This document shows positions 8,508 to 15,553 of a DNA stretch of 64,000 nucleotides, in pieces; position 1 is the first letter of the stretch; the number at the start of each line of letters is the position of its first letter. The translations under genes were made by a program, and so were the position numbers. Below the pieces are notes generated by a model. The model ran no database searches. It had not been told where the DNA came from and worked only from the letters and a program-made list of their open reading frames with translations. Source of the stretch: Pseudaeromonas sp963677375. Its GTDB lineage: Bacteria; Pseudomonadota; Gammaproteobacteria; Enterobacterales; Aeromonadaceae. The stretch is taken from positions 149,820 through 213,819 of the forward strand of contig CAXXIF010000002.1 of the NCBI GenBank assembly GCA_963677375.2. The letters run 5' to 3'.

Positions 8508-8826
8508 CGCCGCCCGCCTTCTTTGTCAGAAATAATTCTGCGGCAGATCGGAGCTTGTCGACCCCGAGGAACCCAACCATCCCACCGATGAACCCACTGG
8601 CAGAGGTAGGGACGCCAATCCATTCCATCGCGCTCATCAACGACAGACTGATAGCACCACACATCAATGACTCAAGGACGCGCTGACGAACCGACCCACC
8701 CGAGTAGGTCACTCGGATGTAGGCAGTAACCAAGGCAAGGAAAGCGCCATAGATGGTCGTCTGGTGAGCGTCTATCCACCACAGCACGAAGGCCCACAGG
8801 CCAGGGTCTCGGTTCGGCATCTTCAT
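8491..8826 (-). CDS. Holin, lambda/HP1-type family
   Basis: About 111 residues with likely membrane helices near 13-31, 45-65 and 75-90 (IDAHQTTIYGAFLALVTAYI; GFIGGMVGFLGVDKLRSAAE) and a charged C-terminus. It matches the multi-pass holin family found upstream of R-type endolysins. ATG 8826 was preferred over the upstream GTG 8835 because GGTGG is correctly spaced before it. It is the first gene after the tandem terminators of the putative late promoter. Confidence 0.8.
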   Translation of the reverse strand: MKMPNRDPGLWAFVLWWIDAHQTTIYGAFLALVTAYIRVTYSGGSVRQRVLESLMCGAISLSLMSAMEWIGVPTSASGFIGGMVGFLGVDKLRSAAELFLTKKAGGDGQNQ

Positions 8827-8854
8827 ATCCACCACCCCGGCGGGGCCACAAATG

Positions 8855-8880
8855 AAAAAGCCCCGACAAAAGTCAGGGCT
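8855..8880 (-). terminator. Late-leader terminator 1 (tR'-like)
   Basis: Read leftward: AGCCCTGAC-TTTT-GTCGGGGCT followed by UUUUU; 9-bp stem with one G-U pair. It is the second of two tandem terminators met by a transcript from the promoter at 8938-8966 before reaching the holin. It could also end the 9020-9803 operon. Confidence 0.82.
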
Positions 8881-8888
8881 CAGAAATG

Positions 8889-8911
8889 AAAAAACCCACT
8901 CGAGGTGGGTT
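8889..8911 (-). terminator. Late-leader terminator 2 (tR'-like)
   Basis: Read leftward: AACCCACCTCGAGTGGGTT, a self-complementary stem followed by a six-base U-run. It lies directly upstream of the other terminator; tandem terminators before the lysis genes suit Q-controlled late expression. Confidence 0.82.
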
Positions 8912-8937
8912 CAGAGCGGAAAAACCGCAGCATGTAA

Positions 8938-8966
8938 ATTTAAGCACTAAATCTGGTACGTTTCAA
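8938..8966 (-). promoter_or_regulatory. Candidate late promoter (pR'-like)
   Basis: On the minus strand TTGAAA (8966-8961), a 17-base spacer, then TTAAAT (8943-8938). It is followed about 30 bases later by two intrinsic terminators and then the holin. This mirrors lambda pR'-tR'. The -10 box is only 4/6, so this is a candidate. Confidence 0.45.
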
Positions 8967-9019
8967 GCGATTTACATCAAGATGCAGCAATCATCAAATT
9001 AAGAACAACGCACACTTAT

Positions 9020-9541
9020 TTATCTATGACAAATCCTGCTTATCATCTGCTGAGGCATTGTAATAACCCGGGCCATGGTTGACGGGATATCCATAGCGTA
9101 AGAAGGGCTTGCGCTTAATGTCAACGCAATGAGCAGGTATCTCCAGCAGCTAGCGATAACAAACCACAGGACAATCCACAAGAAGCTCAAGCCAACAATT
9201 ATTGGGTTAGCCGCTAGAACCATCCTAAAGCAAGCCTTCTGAAATTCAACATATGATGAAGAATGCTTGGCTCTCTGCCTGCTCGACTGGCTCGCTTTAA
9301 AGCCCGCAATCGGGGCCGCTAGCACAAGGAGCGCGGTGATTAAATAGACAAGGAACACATTGCTAACGGAGTAGAAAAATGACGGCATTGCGCCCAGATC
9401 TTTATCAGATGTCCTTGGGTCGGCAACGGCCTTCTTCGCAGCTTCTCTTGCCAGCATGCCGTAATAACCAGAGATGCATTTGCATACGGCAAAATAAACG
9501 TACACGCCTATAACAAGAAGAACGATCAGTGCACTATTCAT
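9020..9541 (-). CDS. Multi-pass membrane protein of a two-gene cargo operon
   Basis: This 173-residue protein has strongly hydrophobic segments near 4-21, 59-80 and 106-140, and a polar C-terminal tail. No family is recognised. Its start overlaps the end of the 9534-9803 gene by 8 bases, so the two are translated together. It is AT-richer than the flanking phage genes and sits between the Q gene and the late promoter, where lambdoid phages often carry lysogeny-expressed cargo. A role in exclusion or host modification is possible but only inferred. Confidence 0.6.
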   Translation of the reverse strand: MNSALIVLLVIGVYVYFAVCKCISGYYGMLAREAAKKAVADPRTSDKDLGAMPSFFYSVSNVFLVYLITALLVLAAPIAGFKASQSSRQRAKHSSSYVEFQKACFRMVLAANPIIVGLSFLWIVLWFVIASCWRYLLIALTLSASPSYAMDIPSTMARVITMPQQMISRICHR

Positions 9542-9803
9542 TCAACCCTCCATCACCTTCAGTAGCTGCGACCGCGCTTAGCCTACGGCTCTTTTCAGCC
9601 TCTGTTATCTCAATCAGCTCTTTGTGAGTAAGCGGGGTTATTCGACTCTCTATGAGTCGCATTACTTTCGCGTAAAACGGGTAAAATACAATAGCGAGTA
9701 TAACAACCTTCGCTATAAGTGGATCCTTGTCGTATAGAGCTAACAGGAACTCCCCACCGTTTTTAACGATATCTCCCATACCATCAAAGCTAACTGACGA
9801 CAT
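9534..9803 (-). CDS. Small single-pass membrane protein, first gene of cargo operon
   Basis: An 89-residue protein with one hydrophobic helix at about 31-50 (AKVVILAIVFYPFYAKVMRL) between an acidic N-terminal part and a charged C-terminal part (KELIEITEAEKSRRLSA). No family is recognised. Its 5' region contains a 7-bp perfect hairpin (CTTGCCG-TAG-CGGCAAG, 9822-9838). It is coupled to the multi-pass protein that follows; the pair probably works together at the inner membrane. Confidence 0.6.
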   Translation of the reverse strand: MSSVSFDGMGDIVKNGGEFLLALYDKDPLIAKVVILAIVFYPFYAKVMRLIESRITPLTHKELIEITEAEKSRRLSAVAATEGDGGLNE

Positions 9804-9991
9804 CCACTGTCCTCGCTATAACTTGCCGTAGCGGCAAGCATGCGTAAAAATAGGGTCCGCATGATACACCAGTCCGCCTCACCTGAATACCCATAACTGA
9901 ACAATTAGTCTCATGGAAGCTGAGCATCAAGGATGCTCACCTAAAACTCGTTCTGGGTTCATTTGTAGCACCTGTTTGATACTAATAACAG

Positions 9992-10684
9992 ATGGGATCA
10001 GTTATTTCCTGTATGTATTCGCATAGCCCAACGTTGGCTTTGGACTTGGCGTATGTGCAAACATCACGGGCGGTCCATGAGCACACTTTGGTCGTTGATG
10101 ACAAAGAAGCGGTAATGCAGAGATTGGAAGCTAACTCAGGTGAAAAAACTGCCGCGTTAGAACTACTAGAGAAGACCAAGAGGCCTCTCGATTTGACGAC
10201 GTTGAGTGATTTGAGAGAAGTTATGGCAAGCAAGGGGCATGACTTAAGGGAAATCTATCTTAGTCTGATCGTCAGTCTCAATGGTGATCGCGCTACAGCT
10301 CAAGAATATATGCGGGCCATGGGTGAAATGCCCGAACGTATCGAGAGAGAGATCGTGAGTCAATCTCAGCAAGAGCATGATGCCTCCCTGCATTCAGCCG
10401 CTGCATTAAAACAGCAGGATTTACAACGGCGGCAAGATGATGTTTTAGCCTTATTGGGGGAAGGGCATTTGAGTCATGCTGGGGCGCTAGGAATGCTTAC
10501 CGATATCGGAACGCCTCACAACAAAGCTGTAAACTTGTTGGCTCAGCACGCAATCGACAATGCTCTGACCACAATGACGGCACCAGCTAATGCGCAGGTC
10601 GTCAAGCAAATGGACACATCCAGAACGGAGTCTGCACAACATAGTGGGGGTTATAAAGAGAGGGATTTTGATTTGGATATTTAG
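9992..10684 (+). pseudogene. C-terminal remnant of a conjugative relaxase/helicase (TraI-like)
   Basis: A 230-residue frame. Residues 16-62 read LDLAYVQTSRAVHEHTLVVD then SGEKTAALELLEK. This matches the end of the UvrD-like helicase domain of MobF relaxases, where motif VI has the form Y-V-A-x-S-R-A followed by a short strand and Ser-Gly-Glu-Lys-Thr-x-Ala-Leu. Residues 65-230 are a helical tail as in such relaxases. The nicking domain and helicase motifs I-V are absent. A TAA codon lies just upstream of the ATG, so the frame is not open further upstream. It may be a decayed plasmid fragment or a retained tail domain. Confidence 0.55.
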
Positions 10685-10728
10685 TGCTCATTTGCTATGA
10701 TATGAGAAAGGTTTGGGAGGTGGCTACG

Positions 10729-11073
10729 ATGAAATGGTCAGCAGAAGAAGAAAATAAAATCTATTTGAAAGTCAAATCTCAATATGGTCTTTTTGGGGGT
10801 AATTACACCAAGCACAATCAGGCTATGTTGGCATTGCTTCTGCTTTCTATTTTCTACCCCATTTTGCTAATCGGCTTGTTTTTCTACTGGCTAATATTGA
10901 TATTTAAAATAGCTCATTCAGTTGAAGTGGAATGTGAAAAGCGGGGCGTAACACTGGGTGATGTCAAAAAACTTGGTCAAACTCCTTGGCGTTCACAGGA
11001 ATATCATAATGAAATGGCCTTTAGGTTTCATCACGATAGATTGGCATCCAGATCATCTATCTGGCGCAATTGA
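10729..11073 (+). CDS. Membrane protein of unknown function
   Basis: About 114 residues. ATG 10729 is preceded by GGAGG at 9 bases, better than the upstream ATG at 10684. A hydrophobic block at about 31-59 (ALLLLSIFYPILLIGLFFYW) could make one long or two short membrane helices; the C-terminal half is charged. The gene is AT-rich and follows the relaxase remnant. No family is recognised. A candidate terminator follows at 11098-11127. Confidence 0.55.
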   Translation: MKWSAEEENKIYLKVKSQYGLFGGNYTKHNQAMLALLLLSIFYPILLIGLFFYWLILIFKIAHSVEVECEKRGVTLGDVKKLGQTPWRSQEYHNEMAFRFHHDRLASRSSIWRN

Positions 11074-11097
11074 AAAATGCAAAAGCCGTTTCACAAT

Positions 11098-11127
11098 AAA
11101 AGCTTCCCTTGTGCAGCTTTTGTTTTT
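11098..11127 (+). terminator. Candidate terminator after the membrane-protein gene
   Basis: AAAAGCT, a 10-base loop, AGCTTTT, then GTTTTT. The stem is AT-rich and weak, but its placement 25 bases after the stop codon is suitable. Confidence 0.45.
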
Positions 11128-11214
11128 CATGATTGTTAGTTAGTTATATTAGTGCAGCTCCAGACTCTTCTTTGCTCAACTACCAGGTGATCGGCGGCGG
11201 GGTAACAATCTCCC

Positions 11215-11251
11215 CAGTTGGTCAGTTGGTCAGTTGGTCAGTTGGCCAGTT
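11215..11251. repeat. 8-bp tandem repeat (GTCAGTTG), about 4.4 copies
   Basis: Three exact GTCAGTTG units (11221-11244) are flanked by partial copies CAGTTG and GCCAGTT. The tract ends at the stop codon of the truncated recombinase gene. Nearby 11-base near-repeats ACCAGGTGATC (11182-11192) and ATCAGGTGATC (11252-11262) bracket it, suggesting slippage or deletion at this spot. Confidence 0.85.
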
Positions 11252-11252
11252 A

Positions 11253-11609
11253 TCAGGTGATCCGGCCCAGCATCCAGCCTCGGTGCTGCCGGTAGGTTAG
11301 CCAGACCTCCAGAGCGGCCACTGTTTTGGGGTGACTCAAATAGATGACGCGGGGATGGGCATGTTTGGTGATGGCGCCGCGCAGATAGACCTCGGCTCGC
11401 AGCTGGCCGGATGGGTGCATGATGTCGCGGATCTCCAGCAGGGCCAGCTCAGTGACTCGAATGCCGGTGGAGTGAGTGACCCACAGCAGCATCACATCAC
11501 GCTCGCGCATCCGGCCGGTGATGGCGGCGACGCGGAGAACGTGCTTGAACTGACCAGGGCGGAGTGATGTAGCCTGTTGTTTGGCTGGCTTAATGGAATG
11601 GTATTTCAT
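11253..11609 (-). pseudogene. Truncated tyrosine recombinase (catalytic-core fragment)
   Basis: A 118-residue frame. THSTGIRVTELALLEIRDI contains the first catalytic Arg of tyrosine recombinases (box I), and TKHAHPRVIYLSHPKTVAAL corresponds to the beta-sheet region with its lysine. The protein stops at HRGWMLGRIT before the His-x-x-Arg box and the Tyr nucleophile, so it cannot be an active integrase. The truncation point coincides with a tandem repeat. It lies in the cargo segment, far from the prophage end, so it is not the prophage's own integrase as usually placed. A short DNA-binding role remains possible. Confidence 0.65.
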
Positions 11610-11615
11610 GGGCTT

Positions 11616-11656
11616 CTCTCTGTTTTGCGCCGGTAACCGGCAGGGTTCAGAGAGAG
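11616..11656 (-). other. Nested hairpin just before the recombinase-fragment start
   Basis: Outer arms CTCTCTG (11616-11622) and CAGAGAG (11648-11654) enclose a perfect inner stem GCCGG-TAA-CCGGC (11629-11641). It lies only 7 bases upstream of the ATG at 11609, so it could block or time translation of the leftward gene, or be a recombinase binding site. Confidence 0.55.
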
Positions 11657-11866
11657 TGAGGAATGAGCCTCCCCTTTATCATATCACCAGGAGAGGCCAG
11701 CTGTTCACGGAAACGCTGACACGCCCAATTTTTGCCCTGATAGATATAACAGGTGATGCACTTTTTCATTGAGGCAGACAAAACACGATCGGTATGTTCA
11801 AAAATGAAAGCTGTTATTCAACCGCTCTCAGTCGCGTGGTCACTATAACTAACTTAGAGGCTCAAA

Positions 11867-12070
11867 ATGGTCCAAAAAAGACAAGTTCCATACGGGAGTG
11901 ATGTATCAGCAGGAACCTATATGTGTTCCGATTGCGGTCACCGTTACTCCAATCAATCAAAGACATCACTTCCTCCTTGCCCTAATTTCAACATAACACC
12001 ACACCCATTAAGGGCATGGGACATACTGACTGGGCAAGGTGATGCCAAAGCAGACCCGTATCCTCGGTAA
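11867..12070 (+). CDS. Small CxxC zinc-ribbon-like protein
   Basis: A 67-residue protein: GTYMCSDCGHRYSNQSKTSL then PPCPNF. The CSDC pair and a later PPCP suggest a small rubredoxin-like or zinc-ribbon fold with an incomplete cysteine set. Related small proteins occur widely in enterobacterial accessory regions without known function. It stands alone in an AT-rich segment between the recombinase fragment and the lipoprotein gene. Confidence 0.6.
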   Translation: MVQKRQVPYGSDVSAGTYMCSDCGHRYSNQSKTSLPPCPNFNITPHPLRAWDILTGQGDAKADPYPR

Positions 12071-12167
12071 TCTAGCTTACATGAGCTATGAAGTAGGCCG
12101 CCTTGCGACCTACTTCCCCCAACGTTCTATATATGAATTTCAATCAAAGCAAGAGCGCGAATGAAAA

Positions 12168-12716
12168 ATGACCACTAGTACTTTTAAATACTTAAGCATG
12201 TTATCAGTTGCTGTTTTTTTATCTGGATGCACAACATCATCAAAAATCACGAATCAAGAACTTCCTACGAATGTTTATGCAGCATCATTTATTTCCGCAT
12301 CTCCCATGATAAAAACAAAGGATAACGATAACAGGAGCACTTATTATTTTACGCACAGCAATGACATCATTGTAATGAAATACTTCAACGGGACCAATTC
12401 AGCAGTTAGAATTAACGAGGTATCAATAGCAGGCAGTGACGATGGTGACACATGCCGATTCGTGAATACTAATTCATTAGAGATAGATCCTGGCCTTGAA
12501 GCGGCCATTTCTTTAGTCAGTGTCAGTGATGTGCTGAAGTGTGTTCCACATCATAACGGAAACGATGTTGGCGCAGTGTTTGCGGGAACTTCTAGCGATA
12601 AAAAAGATAGTAATGGAGACTACAAAACAGAAGGGGTATTGGTAACAATCAACTCCATTAGCAATGGAAAAAAATCTAACACCGTTGGAACAATACCATT
12701 GGTATTTAAGCATTAA
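12168..12716 (+). CDS. Cargo lipoprotein of unknown function
   Basis: A 182-residue protein with a clear lipoprotein signal (LSMLSVAVFLSGC; lipobox LSGC, Cys at about residue 21). The mature part is beta-rich and polar, with three cysteines after the lipid-anchor Cys. The gene is markedly AT-rich compared with the phage genes around it and is followed by a strong bidirectional terminator. Lysogen-expressed outer-membrane lipoproteins carried as prophage cargo often alter phage adsorption or surface properties; that role is inference from position. Confidence 0.7.
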   Translation: MTTSTFKYLSMLSVAVFLSGCTTSSKITNQELPTNVYAASFISASPMIKTKDNDNRSTYYFTHSNDIIVMKYFNGTNSAVRINEVSIAGSDDGDTCRFVNTNSLEIDPGLEAAISLVSVSDVLKCVPHHNGNDVGAVFAGTSSDKKDSNGDYKTEGVLVTINSISNGKKSNTVGTIPLVFKH

Positions 12717-12718
12717 CG

Positions 12719-12753
12719 ATGAAATAGAGCCCAATAAATGGGCTCTATTTCAT
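12719..12753. terminator. Strong bidirectional terminator
   Basis: ATGAAATAGAGCCC-AATAAAT-GGGCTCTATTTCAT is a perfect 14-bp stem with A/T-rich ends on both sides. It lies between the rightward lipoprotein gene and the leftward early operon and insulates the two. Confidence 0.88.
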
Positions 12754-12857
12754 TACCAATGAAATAAAATTGAAAAGTGTTACTCGTTTATTTGCAAAAA
12801 ATACATAAGCCAGCACATGCCAGTCGTTATTTTTGAGTTACTAGCACTCACACCACA

Positions 12858-13037
12858 TCATTGCGATGTCGATTCATTACATTTAATCGTCAAGCCTTTC
12901 AAATCGGTGTAATCACGGTACCCCATCTGCTTGGCCACAACATCAAGACGCTGCATATACCCGAGCTCTGGATAGTCACTCTTGATCCGCTTCGCCTGTC
13001 GCTTGCACTGCTCAATCAGATTTATCTCATTATCCAT
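12858..13037 (-). CDS. 59-residue protein resembling a small glyoxalase-associated domain
   Basis: ATG at 13037 (MDNEINLIEQCKRQAKRIKS), TGA at 12858. The pattern of a Lys/Arg-rich helix, then Tyr-x-Glu-Leu-Gly-Tyr, then DVVAKQMGYRDYTDLKG resembles the short helical domain attached to some glyoxalase-like and toxin-antitoxin proteins (Glyoxalase_8 type). It overlaps the end of the Q-like gene by 8 bases and is the last gene of the leftward early operon. Confidence 0.55.
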   Translation of the reverse strand: MDNEINLIEQCKRQAKRIKSDYPELGYMQRLDVVAKQMGYRDYTDLKGLTIKCNESTSQ

Positions 13038-13605
13038 GGTTCACCCCACTCCAGGCCCAAACCTTGCCATCAAGTTCAGCAAGTAACCGAGTCACATCAG
13101 CCAGAACCGCATCATGAGCCGTTCCCCAGTTGTTGTGTGCAATGCCACACACAGCAGCCATTGCCCGTTGCGACATCCGACTCCGGCCTGTGCCATGGCA
13201 TCGAGGGCAATCCTCCAGCACTGGCTGAATTGATCCATCAACACCATAAAGCATCGTATAACGCCCGGTGTGAACCTTTCCCGCGCCATCACACTCATTG
13301 CAGATCGGAGCCATGTACTCCTGCAGCGCCACCTCCACCAGCCCGGCACGGGTTTCGCGCTTGAGGCGATACCGGCGCAAGCCGCAAAACAGGTCAATGC
13401 TGGCCTGCAGATAACGCACCACCGGCAACAGCTTGGCCTCGTGGCCACAGTAGCGGTAATAGGTCCAGTCGAGGGCCGGGCCTTTGAGCCCCTTGAGTAA
13501 ACCAACACGATCGGCAAAGTCCCATGCCGGCGTACCACCGAACCCCATCCCATCAATCTGCTTTGCCCGCGGCGTCAGCCCGGCTAGAACGATAGCCACA
13601 TTCAT
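13030..13605 (-). CDS. Putative late antiterminator, Q-like
   Basis: This 191-residue protein has a zinc-finger set CNECDGAGKV and CPRCHGTGRS about 30 residues apart, followed by RMSQRAMAAVCGI, a likely DNA-binding helix. This combination is characteristic of phage Q-type antiterminators, which bind near the late promoter and let RNA polymerase pass terminators. Position supports it: last large gene of the early leftward operon, upstream of a candidate pR' and tandem terminators at 8.9 kb. The gap of 4 kb to the late promoter is larger than usual because of inserted cargo. Confidence 0.7.
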   Translation of the reverse strand: MNVAIVLAGLTPRAKQIDGMGFGGTPAWDFADRVGLLKGLKGPALDWTYYRYCGHEAKLLPVVRYLQASIDLFCGLRRYRLKRETRAGLVEVALQEYMAPICNECDGAGKVHTGRYTMLYGVDGSIQPVLEDCPRCHGTGRSRMSQRAMAAVCGIAHNNWGTAHDAVLADVTRLLAELDGKVWAWSGVNHG

Positions 13606-13976
13606 TCAGCACTCCCCTTAATGGTCACCACTAGGCGCCCACCTTTTGTTATCTCTCCCCGGCTTACGGTGAGCCGGTCGATTTGGCTGTCATCCAGCCA
13701 GACGCCTGCATGGGTCAACGCATCCAGCGTTGCCTTCAGGACGTTATCCAGATCGCGAGCTCGTCTATCCGGGGCCATAGCCACCAGCGACACATCAAGC
13801 CGACCTGTCAGATTCATCCCTGAAACACGAGCAATCATGCAGTGCTGGGCAGCCAATGCGCGGAACTGACGGCCCGCTGTGCTCAATAGTGTTTGTGGGC
13901 GCCCTCGGACAACGACATTCCGCCAGATCCGGTTTGTGCTCGGCGGCCATGGCAACTCAAGAGTGATATCGGTCAT
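13602..13976 (-). CDS. rusA: RusA-family Holliday junction resolvase
   Basis: This 124-residue protein begins MTDITLELPWPPSTNRIWR, the RusA start pattern (Leu-Pro-x-Pro-Pro-Ser-x-Asn). The catalytic acids appear in RRARDLDNVLKATLDALTHA and WLDDSQIDRL. RusA is a dimeric nuclease resolving Holliday junctions and branched phage DNA before packaging. ATG 13976 was chosen because it overlaps the stop of the upstream DUF968 gene (ATGA) and matches the family N-terminus; a longer frame to 14054 has no support. Confidence 0.92.
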   Translation of the reverse strand: MTDITLELPWPPSTNRIWRNVVVRGRPQTLLSTAGRQFRALAAQHCMIARVSGMNLTGRLDVSLVAMAPDRRARDLDNVLKATLDALTHAGVWLDDSQIDRLTVSRGEITKGGRLVVTIKGSAE

Positions 13977-14971
13977 GCCAAGGCTCCTATCTTCAATGCT
14001 CGATCCAGTGTTGCGACCAGGTGTTCCAGCTGGCTGCCGTGCTTGCGCTCCCACTCACGGGCATCCCGATGCAGTTCGTCGTGGTGCTGCCTGCACAGCG
14101 GAAACGTGAACAAATCGTGCGACTTGCTGCCCATCTTCCCCTGCCCATGCCCGATTAAGTGGTGCGGATCATCGGCCTGCTGTTGACAGACCACGCAGGG
14201 CTGCACCTTCACAAAGCGCGTATAGGCTTCGCATTTCCACCGCATCGGCTTTGGCCTGGGGATGTATGACAGCGGAGGCTCGGCATCAGCAATGAAGCGA
14301 ACCACTGGCTTAGCCAGGCGCTGGATCTGCTCTGTTGGCTCGGGCAGGTATTGGTCATCGGTATCTGTCAACCCAAGTGGGGTCTGCCGAGATGATGATT
14401 CAGGGCGCCCAAGAACCGCCCGGGTGATGCTTTCTGGCAACCGGTCAATCCACCCGTTTAATGTCAGCCACCAGCACAGCTCTGGCAGAGAAACAGGGTG
14501 ACCGACAGGCAATTGCAGCCCACTGCAGATCACCTGCAACCAGAACGCGGCCTGATTGCGCAGCGCCGCCTCTTGAATCACTGCCTCATCTGCCAACTCG
14601 TGGTCGTGGATCCAGCACAACCGAACCCAGCTTGCTCCCACCTTCCGCAGCGTCACTTCCTTGTGGCACTCATCGCTGGCCATCTGGCAACCATGGCCGC
14701 GACGAACGAAGGCCTGTAGCGAGCCCTGGTGATGGCTACTGACCTCCCCCAGGGCATTCCACAGTGGGACCAATCGCCGATCGGCAAGTAGTGGGCTCTC
14801 TGCTGCAACACCAGGAACATTTACCAGCCCGGGCTGATGCGAATCGAATGCTGCCGGCGCCGAAGAGAGCAACACCCTCCCTCGAGGGGCCTGAGCCAAC
14901 TGATGGCCCAGCTTCAGAACCAGTAGCCCCAACTCATTCACCGGTACCGCTGTCGCCAGAACTGCCTGCAT
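13973..14971 (-). CDS. DUF968 / YbcO-type putative nuclease
   Basis: A 332-residue protein. The C-terminal domain (from about 245) carries FVKVQPCVVCQQQADDPHHL, IGHGQGKMGSKSHDLFTFPL and CRQHHDELHRD, with the conserved Cys/His set of the DUF968 family related to HNH nucleases such as E. coli prophage YbcO. The N-terminal 240 residues are longer and less recognisable, as in other DUF968 proteins. It usually sits with RusA and Q in lambdoid ninR-like regions, exactly as here. Confidence 0.85.
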   Translation of the reverse strand: MQAVLATAVPVNELGLLVLKLGHQLAQAPRGRVLLSSAPAAFDSHQPGLVNVPGVAAESPLLADRRLVPLWNALGEVSSHHQGSLQAFVRRGHGCQMASDECHKEVTLRKVGASWVRLCWIHDHELADEAVIQEAALRNQAAFWLQVICSGLQLPVGHPVSLPELCWWLTLNGWIDRLPESITRAVLGRPESSSRQTPLGLTDTDDQYLPEPTEQIQRLAKPVVRFIADAEPPLSYIPRPKPMRWKCEAYTRFVKVQPCVVCQQQADDPHHLIGHGQGKMGSKSHDLFTFPLCRQHHDELHRDAREWERKHGSQLEHLVATLDRALKIGALA

Positions 14972-15182
14972 CTTTAACCCCTAACTGCTCTCGTAATCGG
15001 CCTCTAACCTGTGCCGTGAAATACTCTTGCCGTTCCGTGTCGCCTGATTCCTTCAACAGCTTCAGGTACATGGACACCAACCGCTGCGCCTTCCGGCCTA
15101 TCTCCAGCCGCTCCTTGTTTGTGAAGATGTTCCGCATCGCTCCGAGCCGGTATTCGTGCCTGCTCCACGCTGGTTTATCCAT
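14934..15182 (-). CDS. Small charged phage protein, unknown
   Basis: An 82-residue basic, helical protein (NKERLEIGRKAQRLVSMYLK). The first part overlaps the end of the next upstream gene and the last 38 bases overlap the DUF968 start. No family is recognised. It is accepted because it fits the continuous chain of coupled small genes. Confidence 0.5.
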   Translation of the reverse strand: MDKPAWSRHEYRLGAMRNIFTNKERLEIGRKAQRLVSMYLKLLKESGDTERQEYFTAQVRGRLREQLGVKDAGSSGDSGTGE

Positions 15183-15385
15183 GCCCGCCTCTCTTTGAAT
15201 GACTGCCGGTACCGGTTCAGCCAGTCCCTGAAATACGCTCGGTACACTTCAGGGCATTTATCCACCGCATCCCGGATCTGCTCGGCAGTCGCCATCCCCG
15301 CATCCCACCGCCAGCACCAGCCATATGCCTCGAAATGCCACCGGGTTCGCTCGGCATCCTCCGGCGTCAGCGGTTGGATCTTCAT
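15098..15385 (-). CDS. Small phage protein, unknown
   Basis: A 95-residue protein (MKIQPLTPEDAERTRWHFEA, then WCWRWDAGMATAEQIRDAVD). The N-terminal 65 residues look folded and helical; the tail is low-complexity. The ATG overlaps the TGA of the preceding 56-residue gene (ATGA). It overlaps the following gene by 85 bases, so the C-terminal boundary may be inaccurate if a base error is present. Confidence 0.5.
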   Translation of the reverse strand: MKIQPLTPEDAERTRWHFEAYGWCWRWDAGMATAEQIRDAVDKCPEVYRAYFRDWLNRYRQSFKERRAWINQRGAGTNTGSERCGTSSQTRSGWR

Positions 15386-15552
15386 GGCTTTGGCTTCCCC
15401 GGGCGGTACCGGCCAGGGCGATTCGGTTTCACATCCGGAGCAACAACACGGAATCGGTTCGGTATTTGCCGCATCGGCCCTTTATGCCCAGGGTGATCCT
15501 TCATCTTCTGCTGCTCGGCCAGTTCCCATTCGTCTTCATAATGTCCGCTCAT
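15382..15552 (-). CDS. 56-residue basic protein
   Basis: ATG 15552 (MSGHYEDEWELAEQQKMKDH), TGA overlapping the next ATG. The C-terminal half is Pro/Arg-rich (KPNRPGRYRPGKPKP). No family is known to me. Support comes from ATGA coupling at the 3' end and a 1-base gap to the gene before it. Confidence 0.5.
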   Translation of the reverse strand: MSGHYEDEWELAEQQKMKDHPGHKGPMRQIPNRFRVVAPDVKPNRPGRYRPGKPKP

Positions 15553-15553
15553 A

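Noticed and set aside
11253..11609. Functional prophage integrase
   Set aside because: It lacks the catalytic His-x-x-Arg and Tyr boxes and lies in the middle of the prophage rather than at its end.
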